Assembly (NCBI GenBank): GCA_002342415.1
Contig: DDPY01000019.1
Coordinates: forward strand, 40,557-104,556
Reading direction: 5' to 3'
Source of the DNA: Prevotella sp. UBA2456
Lineage (GTDB): Bacteria > Bacteroidota > Bacteroidia > Bacteroidales > Bacteroidaceae
Length of the DNA: 64,000 nucleotides
The notes under the pieces were generated by a model, which did no database searches, was not told the origin of the DNA, and was given only the letters and a program-made list of their open reading frames with translations. Shown here piece after piece: positions 39,941 to 48,707 of this stretch (position 1 is the stretch's first letter; every line of letters begins with the position of its first letter). The translations under genes and the position numbers were made by a program.

Positions 39941-40923
39941 GAGAGAAAGCATACGACCTGATGAGGGGATTGGGCATCATCCTGTTGCTCATATTCCATG
40001 CCCACATACCGATGTGGCTGTTCACGACCATCGGGCTGTTTTTCATGCCGATGTTCTTTATGATCTCTGGCAACTTCTTCCGTGTGAAGGAGGGGGAGGG
40101 GTTCGCTGCCTACGTCGGACATAAAGCCCGCAGACTGATGGTGCCCTATCTGTTCTTCCTCGTCGTCTCCATCGTCTTCCATCTGCTGCAGGCTGTGCTC
40201 TGGCACGAACCGGGCACGCTGAAGACCGAAATAGGCTCCATCCTTCACCGCTTCGCCATCGGAGTGACGGGCGATCGCGCGAGTCTCTGTTTCCTCACCA
40301 TCTGGTTTCTGGTCAGTCTGTTCGAGGTCAGCGTGCTCTACTGGCTGATGGCCCGCATCCGAAGCCTGCGCTGGCGCACGGTGTTGTCGGTGGTGCTGTT
40401 CGTGGTGGGATATGGCCTGCAGGTGACGAAAATCGAGTTGCCCTTCCTGCTCAGCAGCATGTGTACTTTGCAACTCTATTTCCATCTGGGCTACGTCTTC
40501 CGCCAAAAGGGTCTTGACAAGCAGGAGGTTCCTCTATGGGTCAGCGCGACCTGCCTCGTCATCATCTTTGTGGGCTTCAACCAGGCCAACTCCCTCAATG
40601 AGTATCGCAGCAATATCTTCGCTCCGGCCAGCGTGCCGCTTGCCGTCATCGCCACTTGGAGCATCTACCATCTGATGCGCCATCTGGCCCGCAGCCGCTA
40701 TGCTGAGTCGAGGGCAGTCAGCCTGCTGAACATGGTCGGCGTGGAGAGCCTGGTCGTCTACGGCCTGCACCGCAACTTCTATTTCATCATCGACGGTGTG
40801 GCTCGCGAGCTGGGCCTGAGCGAAGGGTTCACCACCTGTATCATGGTGCCCCTGACTCTCGCCATCTGTCTCTCCCTCGTCGGTCCGCTCACGCGCTGGG
40901 TGCCCCGACTGATAGGAAAGTAA
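39937..40923 (+). CDS. Acyltransferase 3 family membrane protein
   Basis: A 328-residue integral membrane protein with about ten spans, opening MREKAYDLMRGLGIILLLIFHAH, where the Arg-Gly near 10-11 and His near 21-23 match the R/H motif of acyltransferase family 3 (OafA/NodX type). FMISGNFFRVKEGEG near 44 is another family mark. These enzymes acetylate or otherwise acylate exported sugars or polymers at the membrane. The neighbours give no clear polysaccharide context. Overlap with the preceding gene suggests coupled translation. Confidence 0.88.
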   Translation: MREKAYDLMRGLGIILLLIFHAHIPMWLFTTIGLFFMPMFFMISGNFFRVKEGEGFAAYVGHKARRLMVPYLFFLVVSIVFHLLQAVLWHEPGTLKTEIGSILHRFAIGVTGDRASLCFLTIWFLVSLFEVSVLYWLMARIRSLRWRTVLSVVLFVVGYGLQVTKIELPFLLSSMCTLQLYFHLGYVFRQKGLDKQEVPLWVSATCLVIIFVGFNQANSLNEYRSNIFAPASVPLAVIATWSIYHLMRHLARSRYAESRAVSLLNMVGVESLVVYGLHRNFYFIIDGVARELGLSEGFTTCIMVPLTLAICLSLVGPLTRWVPRLIGK

Positions 40924-40960
40924 CTAATAATATCGCAATAAACAAGGAAATGATATAGAC

Positions 40961-43729
40961 ATGCATAGAATCATGCAAAGGATGTCTGCCGCCATCCTGA
41001 CACTTTGCGGCAGCATGATGCTGACGGGCTGCACGTCGCTGAGGGAAAGCTTTCACAACAACTTGATTGCGGAGAATCGTTACCAGATGATTCTCGACGG
41101 CCTGCAGGTGACGCTGCTCATCACGCTCTTCGCGGCCCTCTTAGGCACGCTTCTGGGCGGACTGGTGTGCTGGATGCGCATGAACCGCCGCGCATGGATG
41201 CGACGAGTGGCGAGGGTGTATATCGACCTGATGCGAGGCACGCCCGTGCTGGTGCTGCTTATGCTGATGTATTATGTGGTGATGGCTCCACTCGATACGA
41301 CGGGTGTCGTGGTGGCCATCGTCACCTTCGCCATGAACACGGCTGCCTATATCAGTGAGATGCTACGCACCACCATTCAGGGTATCGACCGCGGACAGAC
41401 GGAGGCTGGACTGGCACTGGGCTTCACCCAGCGACAGACATTCTTCCGCATTGTGTTGCCACAGGTGGTCAAGGCAGTAATGCCCGTCTATCAGGGTGAG
41501 GTTATCAGCTTGCTGAAGGGCACGAGCATCGTGGGCTATATCGCCGTGGCCGACATGACGCGTGCCTCCGACCTGATACGCTCGCGCACGTTCGATGCCT
41601 TCTTCCCGCTCATCCTGACGGCCATCATCTACTTCGTTGCAGCCTGGCTCATCGGACTACTGCTCCAGTCGCTGGTGCATCGCCAGCGGGTGAAGGCCGT
41701 TGTAGCGGCAGTGCTGCTGCTGTTGATGGGTCTGGCGGGCTATCAGTCGTCACAGGAGTCGGCAAAGACCGTTACCGATTCTGAGATTCCATCCGTCTTT
41801 AAGGCACTGAAAGGCAAGCGTGTCGCCGTCATCGTGGGCAGCATACAGGACTTCGCTGTTACCGACTTGGCTCCCGATGCCGATATCCTGCGCATGACCA
41901 GTGCGACCGACCTGTTGGCCGCCTTGGAAAACGGCAAGGCGGATGTGGCGGGTAGCGAGAGCCTGACACTCATTTTCTGTAAGGATGTGGCCGACAGGGT
42001 TGACTCTGTCGATGCCCAGCAGAAGCCTATCCCCATAGGTGCTTGTTTCCGAAAGGACAATACCGCCTTGCAGCAGGACTTCAACCAGTTTCTCGCAGAG
42101 GCACGCCGCGACGGTACCTATCAGAAGATTTACGACCGCTGGCGGAAGGCCGAAGACGCTTCGTCTATTGCTATTCCGAAGCAGCGCGGCACCGGGCGTA
42201 CCCTGCGCGTGGCAACCTATCCGGCACTGCCCCCGTTCAACTTCATCAACTCTGGCCAGCTGTCGGGACTGGAGCCGGATTTGCTGACGGAGTGGGCCAA
42301 CCGGAGAAACTGGAAGCTGGAGTTCCTGATGATGGACTTCGCAGCGCAGATACCTGCCGTACAGACCGGCAAGGCCGATATGGCCTTAGGGTCTATCAGC
42401 ATTACTGAGGAGCGAAAGAAGCAGGTGCTCTTTTCCGATGGCTATATAGATTCTCACATTGTGCTCATTACGCGTAAGGGCGAAGCGGCACTGCTGACCC
42501 AGCAAGCCCAATCTCAGCCCATCCCTTCGGGAGAAGGAAGTAGTTACCTTTGGGGCGCGTTGGCTCTCCTTATTATACTAATAGGTGGTGGCGCGTGGCT
42601 CATCTACCGCCGCAAGCGTCGCCCAACGTTACCTTCCGCTCCCCTGCCTGCAAAAGAGAGGGCGGGCGAGGTCTTTCTTTCTGTCTCCAATCTGCACAAG
42701 AGTTTCGGTTCGCTCGACGTACTACGCGACATCAGCGCCGACATCCATCGTGGCGAGGTCATCTCCATCATCGGACCTTCGGGCACGGGCAAGAGTACTT
42801 TCCTGCGATGCCTGAACCTGCTGGAGCAACCCAGTGGCGGCAGCATCGTAGTCGATGGTGAGAACATCCTTACCAAGGGCTATCCCGTTAACCGACTGCG
42901 CCAGAAGATGGGCATGGTGTTCCAGTCGTTCAACCTCTTCGAGCACAAGACCGTGCTGGAGAACGTCATCTTTGCGCCCTGTCAGCTGCTCCACCAGCCG
43001 GAGGAGGAAGCGCGCCGTGAGGGACTGGCCCTGCTGCGCAAGGTGGGACTGGCCGAGAAGGCCGATGTCTATCCGTCGAGCCTTTCCGGTGGTCAGAAGC
43101 AGCGCGTAGCTATCGCGCGCGCACTGGCCATGAAGCCCGAGGTCATCCTCTTCGACGAGCCTACCTCGGCTCTCGATCCGACGATGGTGGGCGAGGTGCT
43201 CAGCGTCATCCGCCAACTGGCCCAGGAAGGCATGACGATGCTTATCGTCACCCATGAGATGAAGTTTGCCCACGATGTCTCGACGCGCATCTTCTTCATG
43301 TACGACGGCTACATCCACGAGGACGGCTCGCCCGAACAGATATTCGAGAACCCCGTACACAGTGCCACCAAGGCCTTCATCCAGCGCATACGCAAGGAGG
43401 TGTTCGAGATTGACGGTCCCGACTTCGACTTCCTGGGCATGCACTCTTCCATCAGCGCCTTCTGCCACAAGTACGGCATTCCCGAGAAGGAGGAGACGGC
43501 TCATCGGCTCACAGACTGGATGCTCGGCGGTGCAATGGCTTCCTATCGCCCCATCACCGTCCGCATCACCCATAGTGAGCAGTCGCTCGTCACCGCCCTC
43601 GACTTTATGGTAGAGAAGATGACCGCCACGCCGCTCACCGATGACCACCGTCGCGAACTCTCCACTCAGTGCCGCGAGGTGATAGAGGAGCCGACCAAGC
43701 GCGGCTTCCGAGTGAAGCTGATCATATAG
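40961..43729 (+). CDS. Single-chain polar amino-acid ABC importer: permease, binding domains, ATPase
   Basis: This 922-residue polypeptide fuses parts normally encoded by three genes. An amino-terminal lipoprotein-like signal (MMLTGC) precedes a HisM/GlnP-type permease (about 40-245; EAA loop AGLALGFTQRQTFFRIVLPQ near 148). Two solute-binding segments follow, about 270-400 (VAVIVGSIQDF; ALENGKADVAG) and 410-510 (LRVATYPALPPFNF; GKADMALGSISITEERKKQV). A membrane span lies near 530-548, then a GlnQ/HisP-type ATPase (Walker A GPSGTGKST near 607, LSGGQKQRVAIARAL near 708, Walker B VILFDEPTSALDP near 728). About 100 further residues form an unassigned tail. It should import a polar amino acid; one chain may dimerise to a full transporter. 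Confidence 0.88.
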   Translation: MHRIMQRMSAAILTLCGSMMLTGCTSLRESFHNNLIAENRYQMILDGLQVTLLITLFAALLGTLLGGLVCWMRMNRRAWMRRVARVYIDLMRGTPVLVLLMLMYYVVMAPLDTTGVVVAIVTFAMNTAAYISEMLRTTIQGIDRGQTEAGLALGFTQRQTFFRIVLPQVVKAVMPVYQGEVISLLKGTSIVGYIAVADMTRASDLIRSRTFDAFFPLILTAIIYFVAAWLIGLLLQSLVHRQRVKAVVAAVLLLLMGLAGYQSSQESAKTVTDSEIPSVFKALKGKRVAVIVGSIQDFAVTDLAPDADILRMTSATDLLAALENGKADVAGSESLTLIFCKDVADRVDSVDAQQKPIPIGACFRKDNTALQQDFNQFLAEARRDGTYQKIYDRWRKAEDASSIAIPKQRGTGRTLRVATYPALPPFNFINSGQLSGLEPDLLTEWANRRNWKLEFLMMDFAAQIPAVQTGKADMALGSISITEERKKQVLFSDGYIDSHIVLITRKGEAALLTQQAQSQPIPSGEGSSYLWGALALLIILIGGGAWLIYRRKRRPTLPSAPLPAKERAGEVFLSVSNLHKSFGSLDVLRDISADIHRGEVISIIGPSGTGKSTFLRCLNLLEQPSGGSIVVDGENILTKGYPVNRLRQKMGMVFQSFNLFEHKTVLENVIFAPCQLLHQPEEEARREGLALLRKVGLAEKADVYPSSLSGGQKQRVAIARALAMKPEVILFDEPTSALDPTMVGEVLSVIRQLAQEGMTMLIVTHEMKFAHDVSTRIFFMYDGYIHEDGSPEQIFENPVHSATKAFIQRIRKEVFEIDGPDFDFLGMHSSISAFCHKYGIPEKEETAHRLTDWMLGGAMASYRPITVRITHSEQSLVTALDFMVEKMTATPLTDDHRRELSTQCREVIEEPTKRGFRVKLII

Positions 43730-43750
43730 CTCTGTAAACGATTAAAAAAA

Positions 43751-43780
43751 CGGATTGACCTGATGATCAATCCGCTTTTT
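43751..43780 (+). terminator. Intrinsic terminator of the ABC importer gene
   Basis: CGGATTGA (43751-43758) and TCAATCCG (43767-43774) with loop CCTGATGA, then CTTTTT ending at 43780. The last T is also the complement of the final A of the tRNA-Val CCA end. Confidence 0.88.
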
Positions 43781-43857
43781 GGTGGGCGTTGACGGATTCG
43801 AACCGCCGACCCTCTGCTTGTAAGGCAGATGCTCTAAACCAGCTGAGCTAAACGCCC
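43780..43857 (-). tRNA. tRNA-Val (anticodon UAC)
   Basis: Minus strand. Acceptor GGGCGTT (43857-43851) pairs with AACGCCC before A and an encoded CCA; D-arm GCTC...GAGC; anticodon arm TCTGC-CTTACAA-GCAGA with anticodon TAC; T-arm GGCGG-TTCGAAT-CCGTC. Total 78 bases with CCA. Transcribed from the promoter at 43877-43908. Confidence 0.97.
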
Positions 43858-43868
43858 TTGCTTCTTAA

Positions 43869-43922
43869 AAGCGGTGCAAAGGTACGGAGTTTTTTTGTAA
43901 CTACCAAACTTTTGCACCGCTT
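43869..43922 (-). terminator. Inverted repeat after ompA that also contains the tRNA-Val promoter
   Basis: AAGCGGTGCAAA (43869-43880) and TTTGCACCGCTT (43911-43922) are perfect 12-base complements around a 30-base loop. On the minus strand they end with GCTTTTAAG and lie 20 bases beyond the ompA stop, so they can terminate ompA. The -7 box and the -33 box of tRNA-Val lie in and next to the arms. Confidence 0.6.
43877..43908 (-). promoter_or_regulatory. Promoter of tRNA-Val
   Basis: TTTG (43905-43908) and TACCTTTG (43877-43884) on the minus strand, spacer 20, 20 bases before the mature 5' end. Confidence 0.8.
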
Positions 43923-43942
43923 TTTTTGATTTTTCTTTGTTT

Positions 43943-45106
43943 TTATTTCATTTCGACCGTTACGCGGCGGTTATAGGGGCTTGGAGTGAGCGTATTGACT
44001 CCACCGGCAGCCTTGATTTCGATCTGACCGCTGGGGAATCCCATCTTCAGGATTTCGGCCACGACCGTATCGGCACGTTTCTGCGAGAGCTCGCGGTTGT
44101 AGTCGGCCTGTCCGGTATTGCTGTCGGCATAGCCGGTGACTACGAGCTTGGCGTTATGCTCCTTGGCCAGGGCCACCAGGTCGGCCACATTCTGCAAGTC
44201 GCGCTGGGAGGCGATGACCGACTTGTTGAGGTCAAAGAATACCGACACGGGAGCCGCAATGATTTGTGGGTCGAGCACGCGCTGAGGCTGTGGCTGTGCG
44301 GCAGGCTGCGACTGCTTGTCCAGCAGTGCCTGCAGGCGGTCGTTCTCGGCCTGGGCATCGGCCAGCATTCCGTTGAGGGCATCGATCTCGCCTTCGGTGA
44401 GGGCGTTCATCGCATCCTGGGCGACTGCGGCCTTCCATGACGGCTTGCCCAGACGATAGGTCAGACCCACCTCGACATTCACCACGCGGTCTTTGTTCTT
44501 CCAGCTGTGGCTGGATGTTCCCTGTGTGCGGCAGCCGTCGAAGCCCGGTTCGTAGGCTCCATAGCTGATGTCAAGGTTGACTGCCCACTTCCGATTGATG
44601 CGGAACGTGTTGAGCAGACCTATCGACAGGCCCATGCCGTAGGTGTTGTACGACATGTTGCGTCCCACTCCGGCACCGATATAAGGTATGAAGTTCCATA
44701 CGCGCTGCTCGTTATAGCCCATCAGCATATTGCTGAGGTTGAAGAGCGCCTGCTCCTGCAGCGTCCAGTAGCGGCTGGCATTCTGCGCCTTGTCCTCGCC
44801 GAGGACGGTACGTCCCCAGACACCATTGAATTTGGTACGCAGTCCGATGCCCGGAGTAAACCATTTACCCAAGGCGAAAGAAAAGCCCAGATTGGTGCGG
44901 TAGCCCTTGAAGAGCTTGTTGAGCTTGACCGCGCTGTTCTCCTGGCTGCCCCAGAATGAGGTTCCGGCCATGTTGGCCTGTACAAACCAGTTGGCCCAGA
45001 AGGAGTTGGTGATTACACTATGCTTCTCGTCGCCTATGGTGCCCTCTTGGCCCATCGCGGTTACGGAAACGCAGAAGAAAGCAATAATGATAAAAAACTT
45101 TTTCAT
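43943..45106 (-). CDS. OmpA-family outer-membrane protein
   Basis: A 387-residue protein: signal peptide (cleavage near TAMGQ, residue 20), an amino-terminal beta-barrel of about 230 residues (WFTPGIGLRTKFNGVWG; NFIPYIGAGVGRNMSYN), a short coiled linker with a Q/P-rich hinge (QPAAQPQPQ), and a carboxy-terminal OmpA domain (SVFFDLNKSVI near 290, ADSNTGQADYNRELSQKRAD near 327, RRVTVEM end) that grips peptidoglycan. It stabilises the envelope. It is the last gene of the run after mutL, with a gap of seven bases. Confidence 0.94.
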   Translation of the reverse strand: MKKFFIIIAFFCVSVTAMGQEGTIGDEKHSVITNSFWANWFVQANMAGTSFWGSQENSAVKLNKLFKGYRTNLGFSFALGKWFTPGIGLRTKFNGVWGRTVLGEDKAQNASRYWTLQEQALFNLSNMLMGYNEQRVWNFIPYIGAGVGRNMSYNTYGMGLSIGLLNTFRINRKWAVNLDISYGAYEPGFDGCRTQGTSSHSWKNKDRVVNVEVGLTYRLGKPSWKAAVAQDAMNALTEGEIDALNGMLADAQAENDRLQALLDKQSQPAAQPQPQRVLDPQIIAAPVSVFFDLNKSVIASQRDLQNVADLVALAKEHNAKLVVTGYADSNTGQADYNRELSQKRADTVVAEILKMGFPSGQIEIKAAGGVNTLTPSPYNRRVTVEMK

Positions 45107-45113
45107 AACAGAC

Positions 45114-46934
45114 TTATTTTAAGAGTTCCTCAATCTCGTGTTGCGGCAGGATACACAGGATGGTGTGGCCATCGGGAGTGTAGTTGACATTGCCGCAGGC
45201 AAAGAGTTCGTTGACGATGTTCTCCATTTCATCGTTGTTGAGCACCTGTCCCTGTGGGATGGCAGCGTGGCGGGCCATGCTCAGTGCCAGCGTACGCTCC
45301 AGCTCGTCGGACGAGGCGTTGTCGTGCTGGAGTGCCTCTTCCACCATGTCTTGAAGCAGGCGCACGTAGTTCAGCCCCTCGATGCCGGCAGGAATACCGT
45401 TGATGGCATAGCTGCCCTGTCCCAGATTGGTGAGGTCGAAACCTACGGAGGAGAGTCGCGGCAACACTTTCTCCAATATCGGCAACTCGGCTGGCGTAAA
45501 CTGGATGACCTCGGGGAAGAGAACCTGCTGGGTGTCGGCCGTTCGGGTCTTCTGCAAGGCCAGATACTGCTCGTAGCGTATGCGGACATCCGCCCTGTGC
45601 TGATCGATAATCATCAGTCCCGACTTGACGGCAGTCATGATGTATCGCCCTTTATACTGATAGTGAATGGGCGATTTCTCGGCAGTGATGTTGTCGCGTC
45701 CTATCGGGTTCAGTTCGTGCTCGTCGAAGAGGGTAGGGGACTCCGGTTGTGCTTCAGTCTTTGCACTGGGCAGGTTGGCATAGAGCTGCTCCCATCCCGC
45801 TGCTGCCTTGGGCTTTTGTGGCTGGAATGGATTGTAGTTGGGAGTGCGCTGAACGTGCGGAGTCGACGGTGTCTGCACCGACAGTGGGTCGTAGACGGGA
45901 ATGTCCGGCTTGCCCTCCGTGTCGAAATCTATCTGGGGGATGGCGCAGAACTGTCCGATGGCATCCTTGACGGCAGCCATCAGCAGTTGCCAGATGGCTT
46001 GTTCGTTTTCGAACTTTATCTCGGTCTTCGTGGGATGGATGTTGACATCGATGTCTGCCGGATTCACTTCGAAGTAGATAAAATAAGGTATGTGCGTGCC
46101 GATGGGAATCAGTCGCTCGTATGCCTGCAGCACCGCTTTATGGAAATAGGGATGCTTCATATACCGGCCGTTGACGAAGAAGCATTCCGGAGCTCCTTTC
46201 TTTCGTGCCGTCTCGGGCTTGGCCACAAACCCTTTCACTTTGCAAAGCTCGGTGTCGACCTGCAACGGCAGCAGGTCCTGAGCATAGCGGCGGCCATAAA
46301 TATCGGTGATGCGCTGTAGCTGATTGCCGGCCCGGAGGTTCATCAGTTCCTGGCCGTTGCTATGCAGCGTGAAGCTGATGTTGGGATAGACCAGCACTAT
46401 ACGCTCGAAGGCGGTCAGGATATTGTTCAGCTCGGTAGCATTGGTCTTGAGAAACTTACGGCGGGCAGGAACATTGAAGAAGAGGTTGGAGACCGTGAAG
46501 CTGCTGCCGACACTACATGAACACGGTTCCTGGCTTTCCACTCTCGACCCCGACAGCGCTAAGCAGGTGCCCACCTCGTCAGTCTCTCGGCGTGTGCGCA
46601 GTTCCACCTGTGCCACAGCGGCTATCGAGGGCAGCGCTTCGCCGCGGAATCCCATCGTGCGAAGCGAGAAGAGGTCGTCGGCCTTGCGAATCTTCGAGGT
46701 AGCGTGGCGCTCAAAAGCCAGGCGGGCATCCGTCTCCGACATGCCGCAACCGTCGTCAATAACCTGTATGCTGGTGCGTCCGGCATCGACCACTAACACA
46801 TGGATGGTGGTGGCCCCGGCGTCAACGGCATTCTCGACCAGTTCCTTGATGACAGACGCTGGCCGTTGTATCACCTCACCAGCGGCAATCTGGTTGGCAA
46901 CACTATCGGGCAAGAGTTGGATTACGTCGGTCAT
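45114..46934 (-). CDS. mutL: DNA mismatch repair protein MutL
   Basis: The 606-residue protein has the GHKL ATPase head: VIKELVENAVDAGATTI near 28, IDDGCGM near 58 and FRGEALPSI near 94. The carboxy-terminal dimer domain contains DQHRADVRIRYE near 443, where the usual endonuclease motif DQHAxxExxxxE has lost its first glutamate, so this MutL probably lacks nuclease activity. It links MutS recognition to repair. It lies between envelope genes and overlaps ostA by four bases. Confidence 0.96.
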   Translation of the reverse strand: MTDVIQLLPDSVANQIAAGEVIQRPASVIKELVENAVDAGATTIHVLVVDAGRTSIQVIDDGCGMSETDARLAFERHATSKIRKADDLFSLRTMGFRGEALPSIAAVAQVELRTRRETDEVGTCLALSGSRVESQEPCSCSVGSSFTVSNLFFNVPARRKFLKTNATELNNILTAFERIVLVYPNISFTLHSNGQELMNLRAGNQLQRITDIYGRRYAQDLLPLQVDTELCKVKGFVAKPETARKKGAPECFFVNGRYMKHPYFHKAVLQAYERLIPIGTHIPYFIYFEVNPADIDVNIHPTKTEIKFENEQAIWQLLMAAVKDAIGQFCAIPQIDFDTEGKPDIPVYDPLSVQTPSTPHVQRTPNYNPFQPQKPKAAAGWEQLYANLPSAKTEAQPESPTLFDEHELNPIGRDNITAEKSPIHYQYKGRYIMTAVKSGLMIIDQHRADVRIRYEQYLALQKTRTADTQQVLFPEVIQFTPAELPILEKVLPRLSSVGFDLTNLGQGSYAINGIPAGIEGLNYVRLLQDMVEEALQHDNASSDELERTLALSMARHAAIPQGQVLNNDEMENIVNELFACGNVNYTPDGHTILCILPQHEIEELLK

Positions 46935-48676
46935 GGTTTAGGAGTCTCCTTTATTTCTGTTGTCTCAGTTTCAGTTTTCTTTGGCTCTGCCGTCTCTGGT
47001 TTTGCCGTTTCTGGCTCTTTAGTGGGAGCAGGAGTTTCTTCCTTTTTTTTCAGCACGTTATGGCGTGGACGCTCGCGCTGCTTCTGCTCCTTCAGCTCCG
47101 AGCCTTCTTTCTTGCCGCGCCAGTTGAAGATGTCCTCCTTGTTGACGGGGCGGATATAGTCAAACCACGCATATTGCGGCAGAAAATACTTGGCAGGAGG
47201 TATCTGGGTCATCGGATACAACGTGGCTACGGGCTTCTCCATCCAGATGCGCTTCATCTTCCGGTTCTGGAGAAACATCTTCATAAGCGGGGTCTCTGTA
47301 TAGTTCAGTCCGATGAGTGTGCTGTCCGATTCGTCTACAGGATAGTAGACAAGCAGCACATTGTCGATGGCCTGCGTCTCGCGCATCTCGCCATTGTCGA
47401 AGAAAGCCTTCATCTCCTTCGACGACACTTGGTTGAAGTGTATGGAGTCGGGCATCTGTTCAGCCGAGAAAGCCTGTCCGATGACATGAGCCCAGTCGAT
47501 GGTAGAGTTTTTCAAGTAGACACATATCTTCTCGCCGAACAGCTGCTGTCGCTGGTTCCACACGATGGGGTCGCGATACATCGTCATGCACGAGTCGTGT
47601 GAGTTGTACACCAGCGAGTCGCACACGGCCTGCACGTCTATGCGGTAGGCGCGTACCTTATTGTAGGCATGCATCTCGCGATATACCGAGTCGGTATTGA
47701 TATAGTATGTGAAAATCTTAAAGGTGTCGGCATGCATGTAGAGTGTGTCGCGCTGCGAGAAGTCCATCGCCACGGCCCTGTCGGTACACATGGCATAGCC
47801 CGTAGAGTCGTCATACACGACATAGTCGCCTGTCAGGCGGTTCTTGTTCACCGAGTCGGTCATCACCACATTCTTGTAGGCATGGCTCTTGCCAGTAGTG
47901 CCCTCGCGGATGACGCTGTCTCCTACGATGGTGCGCCCCTTGTCCCTGATAATCGAGCGGCCATAGAGCTGCGACTCCTCCGTGCGGGTGTTGTAATAGC
48001 CGTTTTCACTGTAGATGTGGCTGCTGCCTGAGGTGATGTTGGAGGGACCGACGATGTGGGCCACCGAGGTACGGGTGTCGTAATACAGCGAGTCGGTGGT
48101 GAGGAACATCTTCTTGTCTTTCAGCCGCACGTCATAATAGAACATCGCCATCTTGGTGTCGGTGTGGTATTCGCCCCAGTCGCTGGTCAGCACGGATTTC
48201 CCGTCAACCATCTTGCCGCCTTCAAAGAAGTTGCCGAAGCTATACAGGCGGTCATAGTCCAGCGAGTCGGTATAAAGGGTGGTCTTACGGTGGCGCAGCA
48301 CTACATTATGTCGGGCCTGGGCCAGCTGGTCGTTACCGTCATAATAGGCATAGTCGCTCACTAAGCTGAGCGTGTCGCCCTGCACCATGCGTACATGTCC
48401 GAAAGCCTCGAATGAATTGGTCTGCTCATAGAAGTGGGCACTGTCGCAATAGAGGTTGGCACCGACATGACGGAAGTGCACATGACCATGCAGTATCTGT
48501 GCATCGCCGTTGCGGTACTGGTCGTAGTGCAGGTTGTCGGAATGCACCAGGTAGACGCGCTTGTCCTGCTGGGCTTGCTTAGCCCGCTTGCGAGGGGTAC
48601 GCTTACGTGCCGGCTGCATGGCAAACACCATGCTCAGCACCAAAACACCTGTCAATAGAAACAGAACTCTCTTCAC
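46931..48676 (-). CDS. OstA/LptA-like envelope protein
   Basis: The 581-residue exported protein (signal anchor residues 4-20, then a basic RKRTPRKRAK) contains repeated OstA-type beta segments: VHSDNLHYDQYRNGDAQILHG, then SLVSDYAYYDG, TLYTDSLDYDR and LTTDSLYYDTRT, each with the Y-D/D-S-L-x-Y-D pattern of the LPS-transport beta-jellyroll. The end is a Glu/Lys/Pro/Thr-rich tail (ETAKPETAEPKKTETE). Family members bind lipopolysaccharide in the periplasm. It overlaps mutL by four bases and follows surA-type chaperones, fitting outer-membrane assembly. Confidence 0.85.
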   Translation of the reverse strand: MKRVLFLLTGVLVLSMVFAMQPARKRTPRKRAKQAQQDKRVYLVHSDNLHYDQYRNGDAQILHGHVHFRHVGANLYCDSAHFYEQTNSFEAFGHVRMVQGDTLSLVSDYAYYDGNDQLAQARHNVVLRHRKTTLYTDSLDYDRLYSFGNFFEGGKMVDGKSVLTSDWGEYHTDTKMAMFYYDVRLKDKKMFLTTDSLYYDTRTSVAHIVGPSNITSGSSHIYSENGYYNTRTEESQLYGRSIIRDKGRTIVGDSVIREGTTGKSHAYKNVVMTDSVNKNRLTGDYVVYDDSTGYAMCTDRAVAMDFSQRDTLYMHADTFKIFTYYINTDSVYREMHAYNKVRAYRIDVQAVCDSLVYNSHDSCMTMYRDPIVWNQRQQLFGEKICVYLKNSTIDWAHVIGQAFSAEQMPDSIHFNQVSSKEMKAFFDNGEMRETQAIDNVLLVYYPVDESDSTLIGLNYTETPLMKMFLQNRKMKRIWMEKPVATLYPMTQIPPAKYFLPQYAWFDYIRPVNKEDIFNWRGKKEGSELKEQKQRERPRHNVLKKKEETPAPTKEPETAKPETAEPKKTETETTEIKETPKP

Positions 48677-48679
48677 GCT

Positions 48680-48707
48680 CTCAATTCTCCATTCTCAACT
48701 CTCAACT
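48680..48707. repeat. Heptanucleotide tandem tract between surA and ostA genes
   Basis: CTCTCAA, TTCTCCA, TTCTCAA and CTCTCAA in 7-base register fill the 30-base gap between two envelope genes of one operon. Confidence 0.7.
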
